64,000 nt of DNA from Oceaniferula flava (lineage in GTDB: Bacteria > Verrucomicrobiota > Verrucomicrobiia > Verrucomicrobiales > Akkermansiaceae). The stretch spans positions 186,001 through 250,000 of the forward strand of contig NZ_JAFBGL010000004.1 in NCBI RefSeq assembly GCF_016811075.1, given 5' to 3'. The translations under genes and the position numbers were made by a program. Positions 52,133-61,227 of this stretch are shown one piece after another. The notes beneath the pieces were generated by a model. It saw only the letters and a list, made by a program, of their open reading frames with translations, was not told the origin of the DNA and searched no databases. Every line of letters begins with the position of its first letter. Position 1 is the stretch's first letter.

Positions 52133-52777
52133 CTAATAGGGGGATGGATTCTGACGCGAGCCAGTGCCGGCACGCTGTGTTTTTCCCCGACTGAACATCA
52201 TCCACGCGGCGAGCATTCCGGCGACAAATCCGAACAGATGGCCTTGCCAGGAGATACCGGGTTGACCGGGCAGCACACCGCGTAACATCCCTCCGTAAAG
52301 CAGAATGATGCCTATCGAAACGACGATCCAGAAACCCGACTTCCCAACGATCCCCCGCGTCAGCAAAAACCCAAGGTAGCCAAAGATCAAGCCACTGGCG
52401 CCGATGTGATTGGTATGGCTGGGGCCGAACAACCAAAGCGCGGCGCCTCCCACCACGATGATGAACAAGGAGGCCGAGAGAAAGGCCTTACGCCCACCCA
52501 CCAGAACCAGCGATCCGAGGATGAGGAACGGCACGGTATTTGAGATCAGGTGGGTGAAACCCAGGTGTAGGAAGGGGGCAAACAAGATGCCCGGCAGGGA
52601 TGCAATCGCACGAGGTTGGATCCCGAAACGATCCAGAAAGCCACGGAAAACAAAATCGATCCCCTCCAGCCCCCAAGCAAGCGCGACCAAACCCAGAAGG
52701 AGCAGCAAATTGTCTTTCACGGCGGTGACCAGTCGGTTCCCACGGTCGCGGGAGCTGCTGTTTATCGGAGGATTCAT
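52133..52777 (-). CDS. Rhomboid family intramembrane serine protease
   Basis: 214 residues with six hydrophobic helices. The catalytic serine is in NHIGASGLIFGY (GxSG) and the histidine in SWQGHLFGFVAG. PFLHLGFTHLISNT is the L1-loop/helix-2 segment of the family. It cleaves membrane-anchored proteins inside the inner membrane. It ends 8 bases before AlkB. Some rhomboid genes occur near surface-sorting systems, but no target is visible here. Confidence 0.9.
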   Translation of the reverse strand: MNPPINSSSRDRGNRLVTAVKDNLLLLLGLVALAWGLEGIDFVFRGFLDRFGIQPRAIASLPGILFAPFLHLGFTHLISNTVPFLILGSLVLVGGRKAFLSASLFIIVVGGAALWLFGPSHTNHIGASGLIFGYLGFLLTRGIVGKSGFWIVVSIGIILLYGGMLRGVLPGQPGISWQGHLFGFVAGMLAAWMMFSRGKTQRAGTGSRQNPSPY

Positions 52778-52838
52778 CGCCGTTTAACATACCCGATGAC
52801 GACTATCTTCCGATGAAAAACTCGAGCAGTTTTCCCCA

Positions 52839-52922
52839 CCGTAGCGAAGGGTTTGCACCCTTCGTCATCTAGGGCTTCAAATACCATCAACCCAACGAAG
52901 GGTGCAAACCCTTGACTACGGG
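52839..52922. repeat. REPIN-like doublet of inverted REP hairpins
   Basis: Two arms of about 27 bases (52839-52865 and 52894-52922) are inverted copies of each other, separated by about 28 bases. Each arm also forms its own hairpin: GAAGGGT-TTGC-ACCCTTC on the left and AAGGGT-GCAA-ACCCTT on the right. Head-to-head REP pairs of this shape are the typical REPINs moved by RAYT transposases. It lies between the rhomboid and exporter genes, whose starts diverge. Confidence 0.85.
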
Positions 52923-52983
52923 AGTCGTTCAGCTGAGCTCATCTAGGTATTGCGTATCGGGCAGCCGCCACTAGAGTCATGCC

Positions 52984-55371
52984 GTGTTGAAGAAATTTCG
53001 CTCTCCCATCCTTCTCATCCTGCTGGTGCTGTTTTCCATCGCCGGGCTGACGCGTTTGAAATTTGAAACCGCGATCTTGGAGGTGCTGCCTAAGAACCTC
53101 CCCGCCATCCAGGCGCTGAAGGATTTCCAGGAACATTTTTCCGAAGACCGGGAGGTGATCGTCTTGCTCCACTCGGACGAGGAGGAAATCGTCGAGGAAG
53201 ATGTCGAAGCTCTCGCCCTGTTCCTGCGCGAACGTTGGCCGGACACCGAGGTGCGTTATAAATCAGCGTTCGAAGAGAATCCGAAACTCTTTGGTGAAAC
53301 CGTCGCCCACATCTGGAGCTACGCGCCCGCGGAAGAAATCGAGAAGCTGACAGCACGCTTGCAAGACCCCGACCAGCTCAACGCCCACCTGAACGAGGTG
53401 AAGGAAAACCTGCAGAACTCGTTCGATCAACAGCAGGCCACCATCGATTCCTACGACCCGCTGGGTTTCCTTCGCCACCCGGCACTGCAACACCTGCTCG
53501 ACAACGACGCCAGCTTCGCCAGCGACGACGGCCAGTCGCGCCTGATGATGATCCGCCGGAAGCACGAAAGCTCGATCGGCTACAACGACGACAAACTCTG
53601 GATCGAAGAAATCCGCCGCACCATCAACGAGTGGCAGCAAGAAGAAGACTACGATTACAGCTTCAAGATGACCGGCGGCCCGGTCTACAACGCGGAGATC
53701 GGTTCCAGCATGGAGCACGACATGAGTGGCACCATCACCATCACCTCCCTGTGCATCGGTCTGCTGTTTCTGCTCGTCCAGCGCAGCTTCAGCCAGCTGC
53801 TGATGATCTCTGTCTTGTTAGGCCTGACCTTTGTCATCACCCTCGGCGTGGCTGGCTGGGTTTTTCAGACCTTGAACCTGGTCAGCGTGGGCTTCGCCGC
53901 CATTCTCCTTGGTCTGGTGATTGACTACGCCGTGGTGATCATCCGGGAGTCGCCTCATGCGGTGACCACGGGGGCCGTTCCGCATCGGGCGAAGGCGATC
54001 CGCAAGATGGTCGCTCCGAGCATTCTTTGGGCCGCCGCCAGCACCTCATTGGTCTTCGGCGTGCTGATGCTGAGCACCTTCACCGGAGTGCAGCAGCTGG
54101 GAGCACTGATCGCCATTGGCCTGGTTTCCGGCGCTCTGGTGATGCTGTTGCTGACCCCGGTGATGCTGGCGCGTTTCCCCGTGAAACAGGCCAACACCCT
54201 GGTGCACCCCGCGTTTTTACCGCCTCGTATCGCCCCCTGGCTCTGCGTGCTGGCAGTGGTCGTGGCGGGTGTCCTGTTTGGCATCAAGGGCGCGCCTCAG
54301 GTGAATTTGGATCTGAAAATTGTCGAGCCGAACAACAGCGAAGCCGTCGCCGCCTTCAACACCCTGAAAGAAGAATTCTCCGCGTGGTCCGAGCAAAATG
54401 CGGTCATGCTGACCACCGCCGAATCGCTCCCCGAGCTGTCGCAAAAAACCGCGCACGCGGAGACGGTGTTGCAGGAGCTTGAAGGAAAAAATACCATCGA
54501 GCAGTTCTACTGGCCGGTGGGACTGCTGCCTAACGACGCCCTCTATCAGAACAACCGCAGTGCTCTCACCGCCCTCGCCGAGAACAGCCGCGAGATTCTC
54601 AAAACCGCAGGGGCCGCAGGCTTCAGCGAGGTCGGCCTGGGCCTCGATCAACAAATCCTCGAGGCCTTCAAGGCGCCCGCACTCAGCAGCGATGACTTGG
54701 CGCAGCGCAGTGCGGACGATCCCTTGATCGGCGCCTTTTACAGTCGAGACGCCGATGGCAGATCGTATTTCACCGGCCGTATCATGCTTGCCGAACTCCC
54801 CAGCCCCGAGGCCTTGGAAAAGCTGAAACCCCTCGACAAGGCCGAGGTCGTGGTCACCGGCTACACCATGATGCAGGCGGTTTTGCTACCACGCGTGAAG
54901 CGTGACTTCTACGTGATCTTCATCCCCGCAGCCGCTCTGCTGCTGGCCGCCTTGCTGCTCGTTTTTCGATCGTGGCGCGATGCGCTGATCTCGATCTCGG
55001 TGCTGCTCACGGCGCTGATTTTGATCAATGCCGTGGTCGTTGCCTCCGGTCAGGCGTGGAACTTCCTCAGCGGCATGGCGATCCCATTGATCGTCGGTGC
55101 AGGTATCGACTACAGCATCCACCTGATCTTCGCCCTGCGCCGGCAGGAAGGATGTTTTTCCTCGGTGTGGAATAGTGTGGGGAAAGCCATCTGCTTCTGT
55201 GGGGTGTCCACCTCCATCGGTTTCGGCTCGCTACTCTTTGCCTCGAACGAAGCCCTGCGCAGCATGGGCATGCTCTGCAGTATCGGCATTCTGATCACCA
55301 TGAGCCTAAGCCTGCTTGTAATCCCCGGCCTGTGGAAGCGGAGTCATCATCGTCGCCTCACTCGCATCTGA
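52984..55371 (+). CDS. MMPL/RND family lipid exporter
   Basis: 795 residues. Two repeats, each with one N-terminal helix, a large periplasmic domain and five further helices. Helix 4-like segments include GLVIDYAVVIIRESPHA and PLIVGAGIDYSIHLIFAL, whose charged residues suit proton coupling. The fold is that of the exporters in aryl-polyene/flexirubin loci and hopanoid transporters. It probably moves a lipid-linked pigment from the inner membrane to the periplasm for the LolA-like carrier. The start is GTG with no good Shine-Dalgarno; the next codon, TTG, is an alternative. The last 66 bases overlap the convergent flavoprotein gene. Confidence 0.88.
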   Translation: MLKKFRSPILLILLVLFSIAGLTRLKFETAILEVLPKNLPAIQALKDFQEHFSEDREVIVLLHSDEEEIVEEDVEALALFLRERWPDTEVRYKSAFEENPKLFGETVAHIWSYAPAEEIEKLTARLQDPDQLNAHLNEVKENLQNSFDQQQATIDSYDPLGFLRHPALQHLLDNDASFASDDGQSRLMMIRRKHESSIGYNDDKLWIEEIRRTINEWQQEEDYDYSFKMTGGPVYNAEIGSSMEHDMSGTITITSLCIGLLFLLVQRSFSQLLMISVLLGLTFVITLGVAGWVFQTLNLVSVGFAAILLGLVIDYAVVIIRESPHAVTTGAVPHRAKAIRKMVAPSILWAAASTSLVFGVLMLSTFTGVQQLGALIAIGLVSGALVMLLLTPVMLARFPVKQANTLVHPAFLPPRIAPWLCVLAVVVAGVLFGIKGAPQVNLDLKIVEPNNSEAVAAFNTLKEEFSAWSEQNAVMLTTAESLPELSQKTAHAETVLQELEGKNTIEQFYWPVGLLPNDALYQNNRSALTALAENSREILKTAGAAGFSEVGLGLDQQILEAFKAPALSSDDLAQRSADDPLIGAFYSRDADGRSYFTGRIMLAELPSPEALEKLKPLDKAEVVVTGYTMMQAVLLPRVKRDFYVIFIPAAALLLAALLLVFRSWRDALISISVLLTALILINAVVVASGQAWNFLSGMAIPLIVGAGIDYSIHLIFALRRQEGCFSSVWNSVGKAICFCGVSTSIGFGSLLFASNEALRSMGMLCSIGILITMSLSLLVIPGLWKRSHHRRLTRI

Positions 55372-56913
55372 GGGACGCACAAAGGCATAACGCAGCTCCG
55401 CCCAGAGCCAGATCTTGATCCCCTGGAACATCAGCTTCATGGTGGCCGGTCCGGGGGTGAACGCATTCACCGAGAGAAGATGGTGGTCGAGGTTCTTGTC
55501 GCCATACTTTCCTGCCTTGATTTTCTTATGGGCCAGGCGGCAGAGGCGACGGTTGTAGAAGCGCATGAACTTGGCGAAAAACGTGCCGGCCGGACCATCG
55601 TAGGGCATCTTGGCAAATTCGGTATCGTGGTCTTCGTAGACCAACCTAACAGGACCGATAAAGTAAGTGGCAATATCTAACAAATAAGCAACATGCATCA
55701 GCTCGGCATCGCCGATGTAGTAGTATTTGTTTTTATAAAGGGCATCGAACCAGTAGAAGTAGCTGCGTTTGTATTCGTTCTCACGCATTGCAATTTCCTC
55801 CTTCACGCATTCGCCGCTAAAGTGCTGCCGCAACAGTGCGTAGGAGCTGTAAACGGTGTGCGAACAGAAATCCAATCCCTGACTGTAAAGGGGGTCCATG
55901 AAACCGGCGGCATCCCCCGCGATGGTCCAGCCATCCCCGGCAATCTTCTCGCTGTAATACGGCAGGCCCTTGTAATAACGGTTATCATTTTCCACCGCCA
56001 CCGCGTCCTGGAACATCAACTTCCCGATCGGGTGCTTGAGCAGATGTTCATGCAAGCGCTCCGACATGCTTCCGTCTTTGGGCGGCGTGAAAATGCGTTC
56101 GTCCCAGGTGAGCCCCACGCTGACCTCCCCGCTATCGAGCGGAATGATCCAGCTCCACCATCCGTAGCCCATCAGGTGATTGGTGGAAAATCCACGCTGG
56201 GCCAAGACATGCGTGTCCAGCCCGCCCATGGCCTCGACGGATTTGGCGGAGTCGAGATCGTTGACCTTTTTAAACCTGGACCACATCGCGTTAACCGGAT
56301 GCTGGTCGGCATTGCTGTGCCAGAGCTTCAGCTTGCGCGCGAGCATGGCGGCCTTGCCGGAGGCATCGACCACCCAGCCGGCAGTGATTTCGCGCTGCTC
56401 TCCGTCCTTGGGTTTGATCACCAGGTGGTTTTTTCCCACGCCACCCAACTCGATGTCCTTGATGGTGGCGGGGCGCAGCAGTTCACAACCGAGTGCGACC
56501 GCCTCGTCTAACAAATGTGTATCGAGCTTTAATCGGTTCAGCTGAAAAGTCGGCAGTCGTCCTTGGAAAGCCGGCCCCACTTCGGACACCTTCGACGGGC
56601 AATTATCGCCCTCGCGGTGAAACCACATCCGCAGCCCGTGTTTGCCGACGTGATCCATCGACAAGTGCCTACCAACCTTCAGCACGCGAGTCAGAAAGCA
56701 GGCGGAGACCTCGGAGGTGCTCTCGCCGACCTTGCGATCGAACATCTCGGACTTCTCCACGATCAGCACCTTGAGGTCTGGAAAACGGCGTTTCAGCAAG
56801 ATCGCTGAGGCGGATCCGGAAAACGCGCCGCCGATGATCACCACATCGTAGTCGGGGGACCGGTCGACCTTTTCCGAAACAGGACCCGACATTTCTTTGG
56901 TGCATTTTTGCAT
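55306..56913 (-). CDS. FAD-dependent oxidoreductase of the halogenase/GGR type
   Basis: 535 residues. FAD binding: YDVVIIGGAFSGSASAILL and GWTIAGDAAGFMDPLYSQGLDF. A WWSWIIPLDSG segment is close to the halogenase WxWxIP motif (WSWIIP), better than in the other flavoprotein of the cluster. The extended C terminus (about 130 residues) is rich in aromatic and basic residues and may bind membrane lipid. It is likely to modify the pigment head group or polyene. The start at 56913 drops an implausible extension. The 3' end overlaps the MMPL exporter gene by 66 bases on the opposite strand. Confidence 0.85.
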   Translation of the reverse strand: MQKCTKEMSGPVSEKVDRSPDYDVVIIGGAFSGSASAILLKRRFPDLKVLIVEKSEMFDRKVGESTSEVSACFLTRVLKVGRHLSMDHVGKHGLRMWFHREGDNCPSKVSEVGPAFQGRLPTFQLNRLKLDTHLLDEAVALGCELLRPATIKDIELGGVGKNHLVIKPKDGEQREITAGWVVDASGKAAMLARKLKLWHSNADQHPVNAMWSRFKKVNDLDSAKSVEAMGGLDTHVLAQRGFSTNHLMGYGWWSWIIPLDSGEVSVGLTWDERIFTPPKDGSMSERLHEHLLKHPIGKLMFQDAVAVENDNRYYKGLPYYSEKIAGDGWTIAGDAAGFMDPLYSQGLDFCSHTVYSSYALLRQHFSGECVKEEIAMRENEYKRSYFYWFDALYKNKYYYIGDAELMHVAYLLDIATYFIGPVRLVYEDHDTEFAKMPYDGPAGTFFAKFMRFYNRRLCRLAHKKIKAGKYGDKNLDHHLLSVNAFTPGPATMKLMFQGIKIWLWAELRYAFVRPSDASEATMMTPLPQAGDYKQA

Positions 56914-57000
56914 GGTTGATCTTCTGGTATTTTGCCTATAGGAAAAAGGCGTCGTCAGCGCGTGAAGCAGCGCAGTCGTGCGCTGTATAAATACGATGTT

Positions 57001-57957
57001 ATGGCTGTAAATCAAAGCACTAATTATTCCCGTCTCGGCCTCTTCGGGGACATCCCCACGCGGATGATGAACTACGTGATCCGGACCTTTCCGGGCATGC
57101 CGGCTTGGCTCGAAGCCAGCCTACTGTATTTTTTCAGCTTCATCGTTTTTGCCCTCGCGAGACAGCAGCGGGAAGCGATCCGAGCCAACTTGAAAACCAT
57201 CCACGCCGACCTCGCCTTTTGCGAAGCTTATGTCGGGGCCTATCTGGTCTTTGTCAATTTCGGCTGGAGCTTCATCGACAGCCTGCGGGTGCGCAACGGG
57301 CAGGATGTCATCACCTGGGATGTGCAAGGTGAGGAGATCTTGCAGGACATCCGAGACAAGCAGGAAGCAGCCATCCTGTTCACTACCCACACCGGCAACT
57401 ATGACCTCGCCGCCTCCCTCTTCGCATCGCAGTTCAAGCGGGTGCTGCACACGGTGCGCATGCCCGAGCGCTCGCCGGAGCTGCAGGAGATCCGCGAGAA
57501 GGAACTGGCAGAGGACGCCGCGCAAAATTCCCACTTCCGCGTCCACTACAACAAGGAGGACAAATTGCTCGGCATCGAGCTCGCGCAACTGCTTTCCGAC
57601 GGCGAACTGCTCGCCATCCAGTGCGACCGCGTGGTCGGCCAGGTGGTGGAAATCGCCGTTCCCCTGGAGCGTGCCGACAGCAGCTTCCGCATCCCCAAGG
57701 GACCGATGACTCTGGCCTGCTTCTCGCGCTGCCCCTGCTACCCGCTTTACGTCATTCGCGAACGCCGCCGCCACTACCGGGTAATCTTCGAGCCTGCGCT
57801 GCAAGTGCCGCTGACCACCGCCGAGGGCAAACGCGCCAAACCTCGCGAGATGGACTACGCCCAGGCATGGGTGAAACAGCTGATGCGCTTTCTCGATCAG
57901 TATTCCTACCAGTGGTTTGTCTTTGAACACGCCTTCAACCCCAAGGAAACACCATGA
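57001..57957 (+). CDS. LpxL/HtrB-like lipid acyltransferase
   Basis: 318 residues. An N-terminal hydrophobic anchor (ASLLYFFSFIVFALA) is followed by the acyltransferase signature FTTHTGNYDLAASLF (HxxxxD type). IRERRRHYRVIFEP and QWFVFEHAFNP are typical of the lipid A acyltransferase family. In aryl-polyene clusters such enzymes attach acyl chains to the lipid anchor of the pigment. The ATG at 57001 is chosen from the anchor position. The stop overlaps the deacetylase start by 4 bases (ATGA), so the two are co-translated. Confidence 0.85.
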   Translation: MAVNQSTNYSRLGLFGDIPTRMMNYVIRTFPGMPAWLEASLLYFFSFIVFALARQQREAIRANLKTIHADLAFCEAYVGAYLVFVNFGWSFIDSLRVRNGQDVITWDVQGEEILQDIRDKQEAAILFTTHTGNYDLAASLFASQFKRVLHTVRMPERSPELQEIREKELAEDAAQNSHFRVHYNKEDKLLGIELAQLLSDGELLAIQCDRVVGQVVEIAVPLERADSSFRIPKGPMTLACFSRCPCYPLYVIRERRRHYRVIFEPALQVPLTTAEGKRAKPREMDYAQAWVKQLMRFLDQYSYQWFVFEHAFNPKETP

Positions 57958-58718
57958 TCGCTGGCAACTTGGTCCGTCTCGCCGTCCTGATCGCCCTCTA
58001 TGCCTGGGGGATTTGGCTGATCTCGACGGGTGCCGTCTGGCAAGGACTGCTGCTGCACCTCTGCCTGGTGGGCCCTCTGCTCTGGGGCACGCTGAACCCG
58101 AACTCGCGACTGTTTGGCCCCCTGCAGCGAACGGTTTCCGACGACCGCATCTGGCTGACTCTCGACGACGGACCTGATCCGGTCGATACACCGGCCATCC
58201 TAGAATTGTTAGAAAACCACGGCGTCAAGGCGACGTTTTTTGTCATCGGGGAAAAGGCCGACCGCTACCCGGAGCTGATCCGCCGAATCGTCGCCGAGGG
58301 GCATCAGCTGGGCAACCACACCTACAGCCACCCCCAGGGGAAATTTTGGAGTCTCGGGCCGTGGCGCACCTTGCGCGAAATCCGCCGCTGTCAGGAATCG
58401 CTGCGCAGCATCACCGGCGAAGCGCCCGAGATTTTCCGCGCGCCCGTGGGCCATCACAATGTCTTTGTCCACCCGGTGCTTCGAGCCTTCGGCATGCGTC
58501 TGGTCGGCTGGACTTCACGCGGACTGGATGGCGTGGAAAAAGATGCCAGCATCGTCATCCGCCGACTGCACCAGACCATGGCCCCCGGCAGTATTGTGCT
58601 TGCTCACGAGAGCACCCCGATCGCCGCGGAAGTGGTCGCCGCCATCCTCGAGCACGCCGAAGCGAAGGGCTGGGAATTTACATCCCCGGCTGCACCATCG
58701 AGCGCTCAGCCACGATGA
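57954..58718 (+). CDS. Polysaccharide deacetylase (CE4/NodB type)
   Basis: 254 residues with two N-terminal helices (about 6-50), so membrane-anchored. The NodB motifs are LTLDDGPDPVDTP with the catalytic base and metal Asp, and GNHTYSHP with the metal histidines; FRAPVGHHN and IVLAHES complete the site. It would deacetylate an N-acetylated sugar or lipid head group. Similar genes occur in flexirubin loci. Its last 41 bases overlap the convergent methyltransferase gene. Confidence 0.9.
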   Translation: MIAGNLVRLAVLIALYAWGIWLISTGAVWQGLLLHLCLVGPLLWGTLNPNSRLFGPLQRTVSDDRIWLTLDDGPDPVDTPAILELLENHGVKATFFVIGEKADRYPELIRRIVAEGHQLGNHTYSHPQGKFWSLGPWRTLREIRRCQESLRSITGEAPEIFRAPVGHHNVFVHPVLRAFGMRLVGWTSRGLDGVEKDASIVIRRLHQTMAPGSIVLAHESTPIAAEVVAAILEHAEAKGWEFTSPAAPSSAQPR

Positions 58719-59355
58719 GGTAGTTGTTGAATGGCGTCTTGCCCCAGAACGGTTTAATTTCGACGGTGAAACCATCGCGCTCCAAGACCTTGCGGAACAT
58801 TTCCTCCGTGGGGTAGTGCGTCGGAGCCGCCTTCATCCACGAGGTCATCTTGGCCATCATGTCGCCGAGCCAGGTGATGGAAAAACGCAGTGACTTTTGC
58901 TTCAGCGCACTGCGGATGATCAGCTTGCCGCCGTGACAAACACGCCCACCGGCAATGTGGATGAGCTTTTCCTGCTCCTCCGGGCTGAAGAATTGCAGGA
59001 TATCGAGGATGGTGACATTGCCAGCATTGATCGGCAGGCCATCGCGCGCGTCTCCTTGGGCAATCTCAACCAGTGGATAGCCTCCTTTTTCCAGCATCGC
59101 CTTGCCTCGCTCGATTTTATCCGAGTCGTAATCGATGCCCATGACCAGCGGTTGCCAGCCACGTTCGCGCAGATACATGGCGAGAATGCCAATGCCGCAT
59201 CCGATGTCTAACAACGGGAGCCCATTTCCATCCAACTCTTCATACACGCCGCCGTAGAGCGGGTCGGTGAGTAGCTTACTCTTGCTGTAATACCGCAGGC
59301 CGCGGTCGACACAGAGTGAGGAGATCTTGTTCGCAATGCTCTTACGGTCGCTCAT
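58678..59355 (-). CDS. SAM-dependent methyltransferase (class I)
   Basis: 225 residues. Rossmann-like SAM site LLDIGCGIGILAMYLRERGW, then VMGIDYDSDKIE with the ribose-binding Asp, and GDARDGLPINAGNVTILDILQFF. It fits the small-molecule methyltransferases that modify aryl head groups in aryl-polyene clusters. The start at 59355 (MSDRKSIANKI) overlaps the end of the glycosyltransferase gene by 4 bases, so the two are coupled. The open frame upstream is not coding. Confidence 0.88.
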   Translation of the reverse strand: MSDRKSIANKISSLCVDRGLRYYSKSKLLTDPLYGGVYEELDGNGLPLLDIGCGIGILAMYLRERGWQPLVMGIDYDSDKIERGKAMLEKGGYPLVEIAQGDARDGLPINAGNVTILDILQFFSPEEQEKLIHIAGGRVCHGGKLIIRSALKQKSLRFSITWLGDMMAKMTSWMKAAPTHYPTEEMFRKVLERDGFTVEIKPFWGKTPFNNYLIVAERSMVQPGM

Positions 59356-60131
59356 GGTTTCAATGTGGTTCCTTTCAGCGGGTTGCCCCCTTTGACGGCA
59401 CGCATGATCAACATGGGCAACCTGAGGATGGCCCCGATGACGAGGCGGATATACATCCATGTGAGGAGGGTATTGTCTCGAAAATATTTGAACTGGCTGA
59501 CCCCTCCGTCTTCCGCCGAGATGTACTTCACCGGTGTCGGCAGGTTCAGCAGTGGGGTGCCTCGCCAGCACATGCGGATGACCACTTCCGGGTCGAAATC
59601 AAATCGTCTGGCGAAGAGGGTGGAGGCAAAGGCATTTTTCAAAGGCTGCAGCGGGTAGAGCCGCATGCCGAACAGGGAGTCGTTGATTCCCCACCAGAGC
59701 GTGACGAAGTTGGCCCACCAGTTGGAAACCTTGCGACCGTTGACGCGGAGGGCGGGGGCGGAGGCGTCGAACACCGGTTGGCCGAGCACCAAAGCGTCCG
59801 GATATTGTTCGCCAACGGCCATGAATTTCTCCACGTAGTCGGCCGGGTGTTGGCCATCGGCATCCATGGCCAAGGCGTGGGTAAAACCCTCGTCCAGGGC
59901 CAAATTCACCCCGGCGAGAACGGCGGCCCCTTTGCCCCGGTTCTCCGGCAACCGGTGGATGCGCAGGTTTTTCCCCGATGCGTTAGAGAGCTCTTCGAGT
60001 CCGTCGGCACTGCCATCGGTGCTGCCGTCGATGATGACAAAGACGTCATCCCAAACCGCCAGAGCCTTCCTCACCGTCACCTCTAACAGAGGCCCGGTAT
60101 TGTAGGACGGAATCATGACACAGGCTTTCAT
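59352..60131 (-). CDS. Family 2 glycosyltransferase, dolichol-phosphate-mannose-synthase-like
   Basis: 259 residues. The GT-A fold begins CVMIPSYNTGPLLEVTV; DVFVIIDGSTDGSADGL and ALAMDADGQHPADYV (DAD metal motif) follow. The C-terminal 60 residues are helical and could attach to the membrane (LLTWMYIRLVIGAILRLPML). In flexirubin/aryl-polyene loci a GT2 is paired with a PlsC-type acyltransferase; here the two are separate adjacent genes (71-base gap). The donor sugar is unknown. Confidence 0.88.
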   Translation of the reverse strand: MKACVMIPSYNTGPLLEVTVRKALAVWDDVFVIIDGSTDGSADGLEELSNASGKNLRIHRLPENRGKGAAVLAGVNLALDEGFTHALAMDADGQHPADYVEKFMAVGEQYPDALVLGQPVFDASAPALRVNGRKVSNWWANFVTLWWGINDSLFGMRLYPLQPLKNAFASTLFARRFDFDPEVVIRMCWRGTPLLNLPTPVKYISAEDGGVSQFKYFRDNTLLTWMYIRLVIGAILRLPMLIMRAVKGGNPLKGTTLKP

Positions 60132-60202
60132 TCGCAATGGGGCGCACTGTTCATGAGGCCTGTGGGCATGGTTTAGCAATCAATAAAGTGGGAAATGCTG
60201 CC

Positions 60203-61030
60203 CTAACGAGGAAAACGATCCCTCAGCTCCTCGCGATAGTATTCTTCCAGTCGATCGGAAAAGGCGTGGGTGGCTTCGGATGCATCCGGGTGAATCAGCT
60301 CCCCGACCTCGACGCGGCAAACGATCGGTAACGGTGGCATTTTCCAGATCGGCCATCCTTTTTGCATGTAGCCCGAGTTCATTTTCAAAAACACCGGCAA
60401 GATCGGGCACTTGGCGGTTTTCGCCATCAGCGCTAGGCCGGGTCGGAACTTGTTCACCCGGCGGCTCTCATCGCGGGTGCGCGTTCCCTCTGGAAAAAGC
60501 AGTAGTCGCCCGCCGGATTTGAGGTATCCGGTGGCGGCGCGGACCATGTCGAGTTTGGGTCGGTTCGGCAGGAAGCCCGCAAAGCGTGTGCCGCCGTAGA
60601 GGATGGGGTTATTGGTGATCTCCGCCTTCATGATGCAGCTCACCGTGACCAATTTTCTGATCAACAAGGGGGCATCCCAGAGCGAGGGGTGGTTGCTGGC
60701 GATGATCAGCGGGCCGGCCATCTCCGCCACCGGCTCAAGCTCGTCATCTTCAATCCTGATCGCCCCCATCCAGACCAAGCCGTGGAAAAACCCGCGGAAC
60801 AGACAGCCGAGCGTGCGGTGCCCCAAGTTCCGGTGAGCCTCCGGTTTCATAAACAACACCGTCAGCGTGCTCAGCAGGTAAACGGCCAGCGCTCCTACGA
60901 TCCAATAAATGAGGGTGTAGACCAGAGCGACAGCAAAAATCACTCCCGCCACCAGACCACCATAGCGGACGTGTTCTGAAGTTTCGGAGAGCTGTGTGAC
61001 CTTCACTTCGGCAAAAATATCACAGCCCAA
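60203..61030 (-). CDS. PlsC-type lysophospholipid acyltransferase
   Basis: 275 residues. N-terminal membrane helices (about 23-60). Acyltransferase motif I is IIASNHPSLWDAPLL (HxxxxD) and motif III is LLLFPEGTRTRD. ILPVFLKMNSG is motif IV. It attaches acyl chains to a glycerol or sugar-lipid acceptor at the inner membrane. The start is uncertain: TTG at 61030, or GTG at 61006, since no ATG or Shine-Dalgarno is near. It is upstream of the GT2 in the same leftward set. Confidence 0.85.
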   Translation of the reverse strand: MGCDIFAEVKVTQLSETSEHVRYGGLVAGVIFAVALVYTLIYWIVGALAVYLLSTLTVLFMKPEAHRNLGHRTLGCLFRGFFHGLVWMGAIRIEDDELEPVAEMAGPLIIASNHPSLWDAPLLIRKLVTVSCIMKAEITNNPILYGGTRFAGFLPNRPKLDMVRAATGYLKSGGRLLLFPEGTRTRDESRRVNKFRPGLALMAKTAKCPILPVFLKMNSGYMQKGWPIWKMPPLPIVCRVEVGELIHPDASEATHAFSDRLEEYYREELRDRFPR

Positions 61031-61227
61031 GGGTCAGGGACGATCATTTTCTACTCTAGCAGAACCGATCCCAGCCGCTGCCAGCAGTCGGGCAGGCAGC
61101 CGACCTCACTCACGCTCAAGGGAACCCCGCGCGCCCGACTGCCTCATCGGCGGGTATTTTACGGTTGTGACATCGGGACCGCGCTGCTTCGATGCCGTCA
61201 CCGACATCACGTCCTCCCATCGCAGCT

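Noticed and set aside
49513-56913. Calling both flavoproteins of the pigment-like cluster tryptophan halogenases
   Set aside because: The WxWxIP motif is only approximate in both (WAWRIP, WSWIIP) and the conserved halogenase lysine could not be placed with confidence, so they are listed as halogenase-like only.
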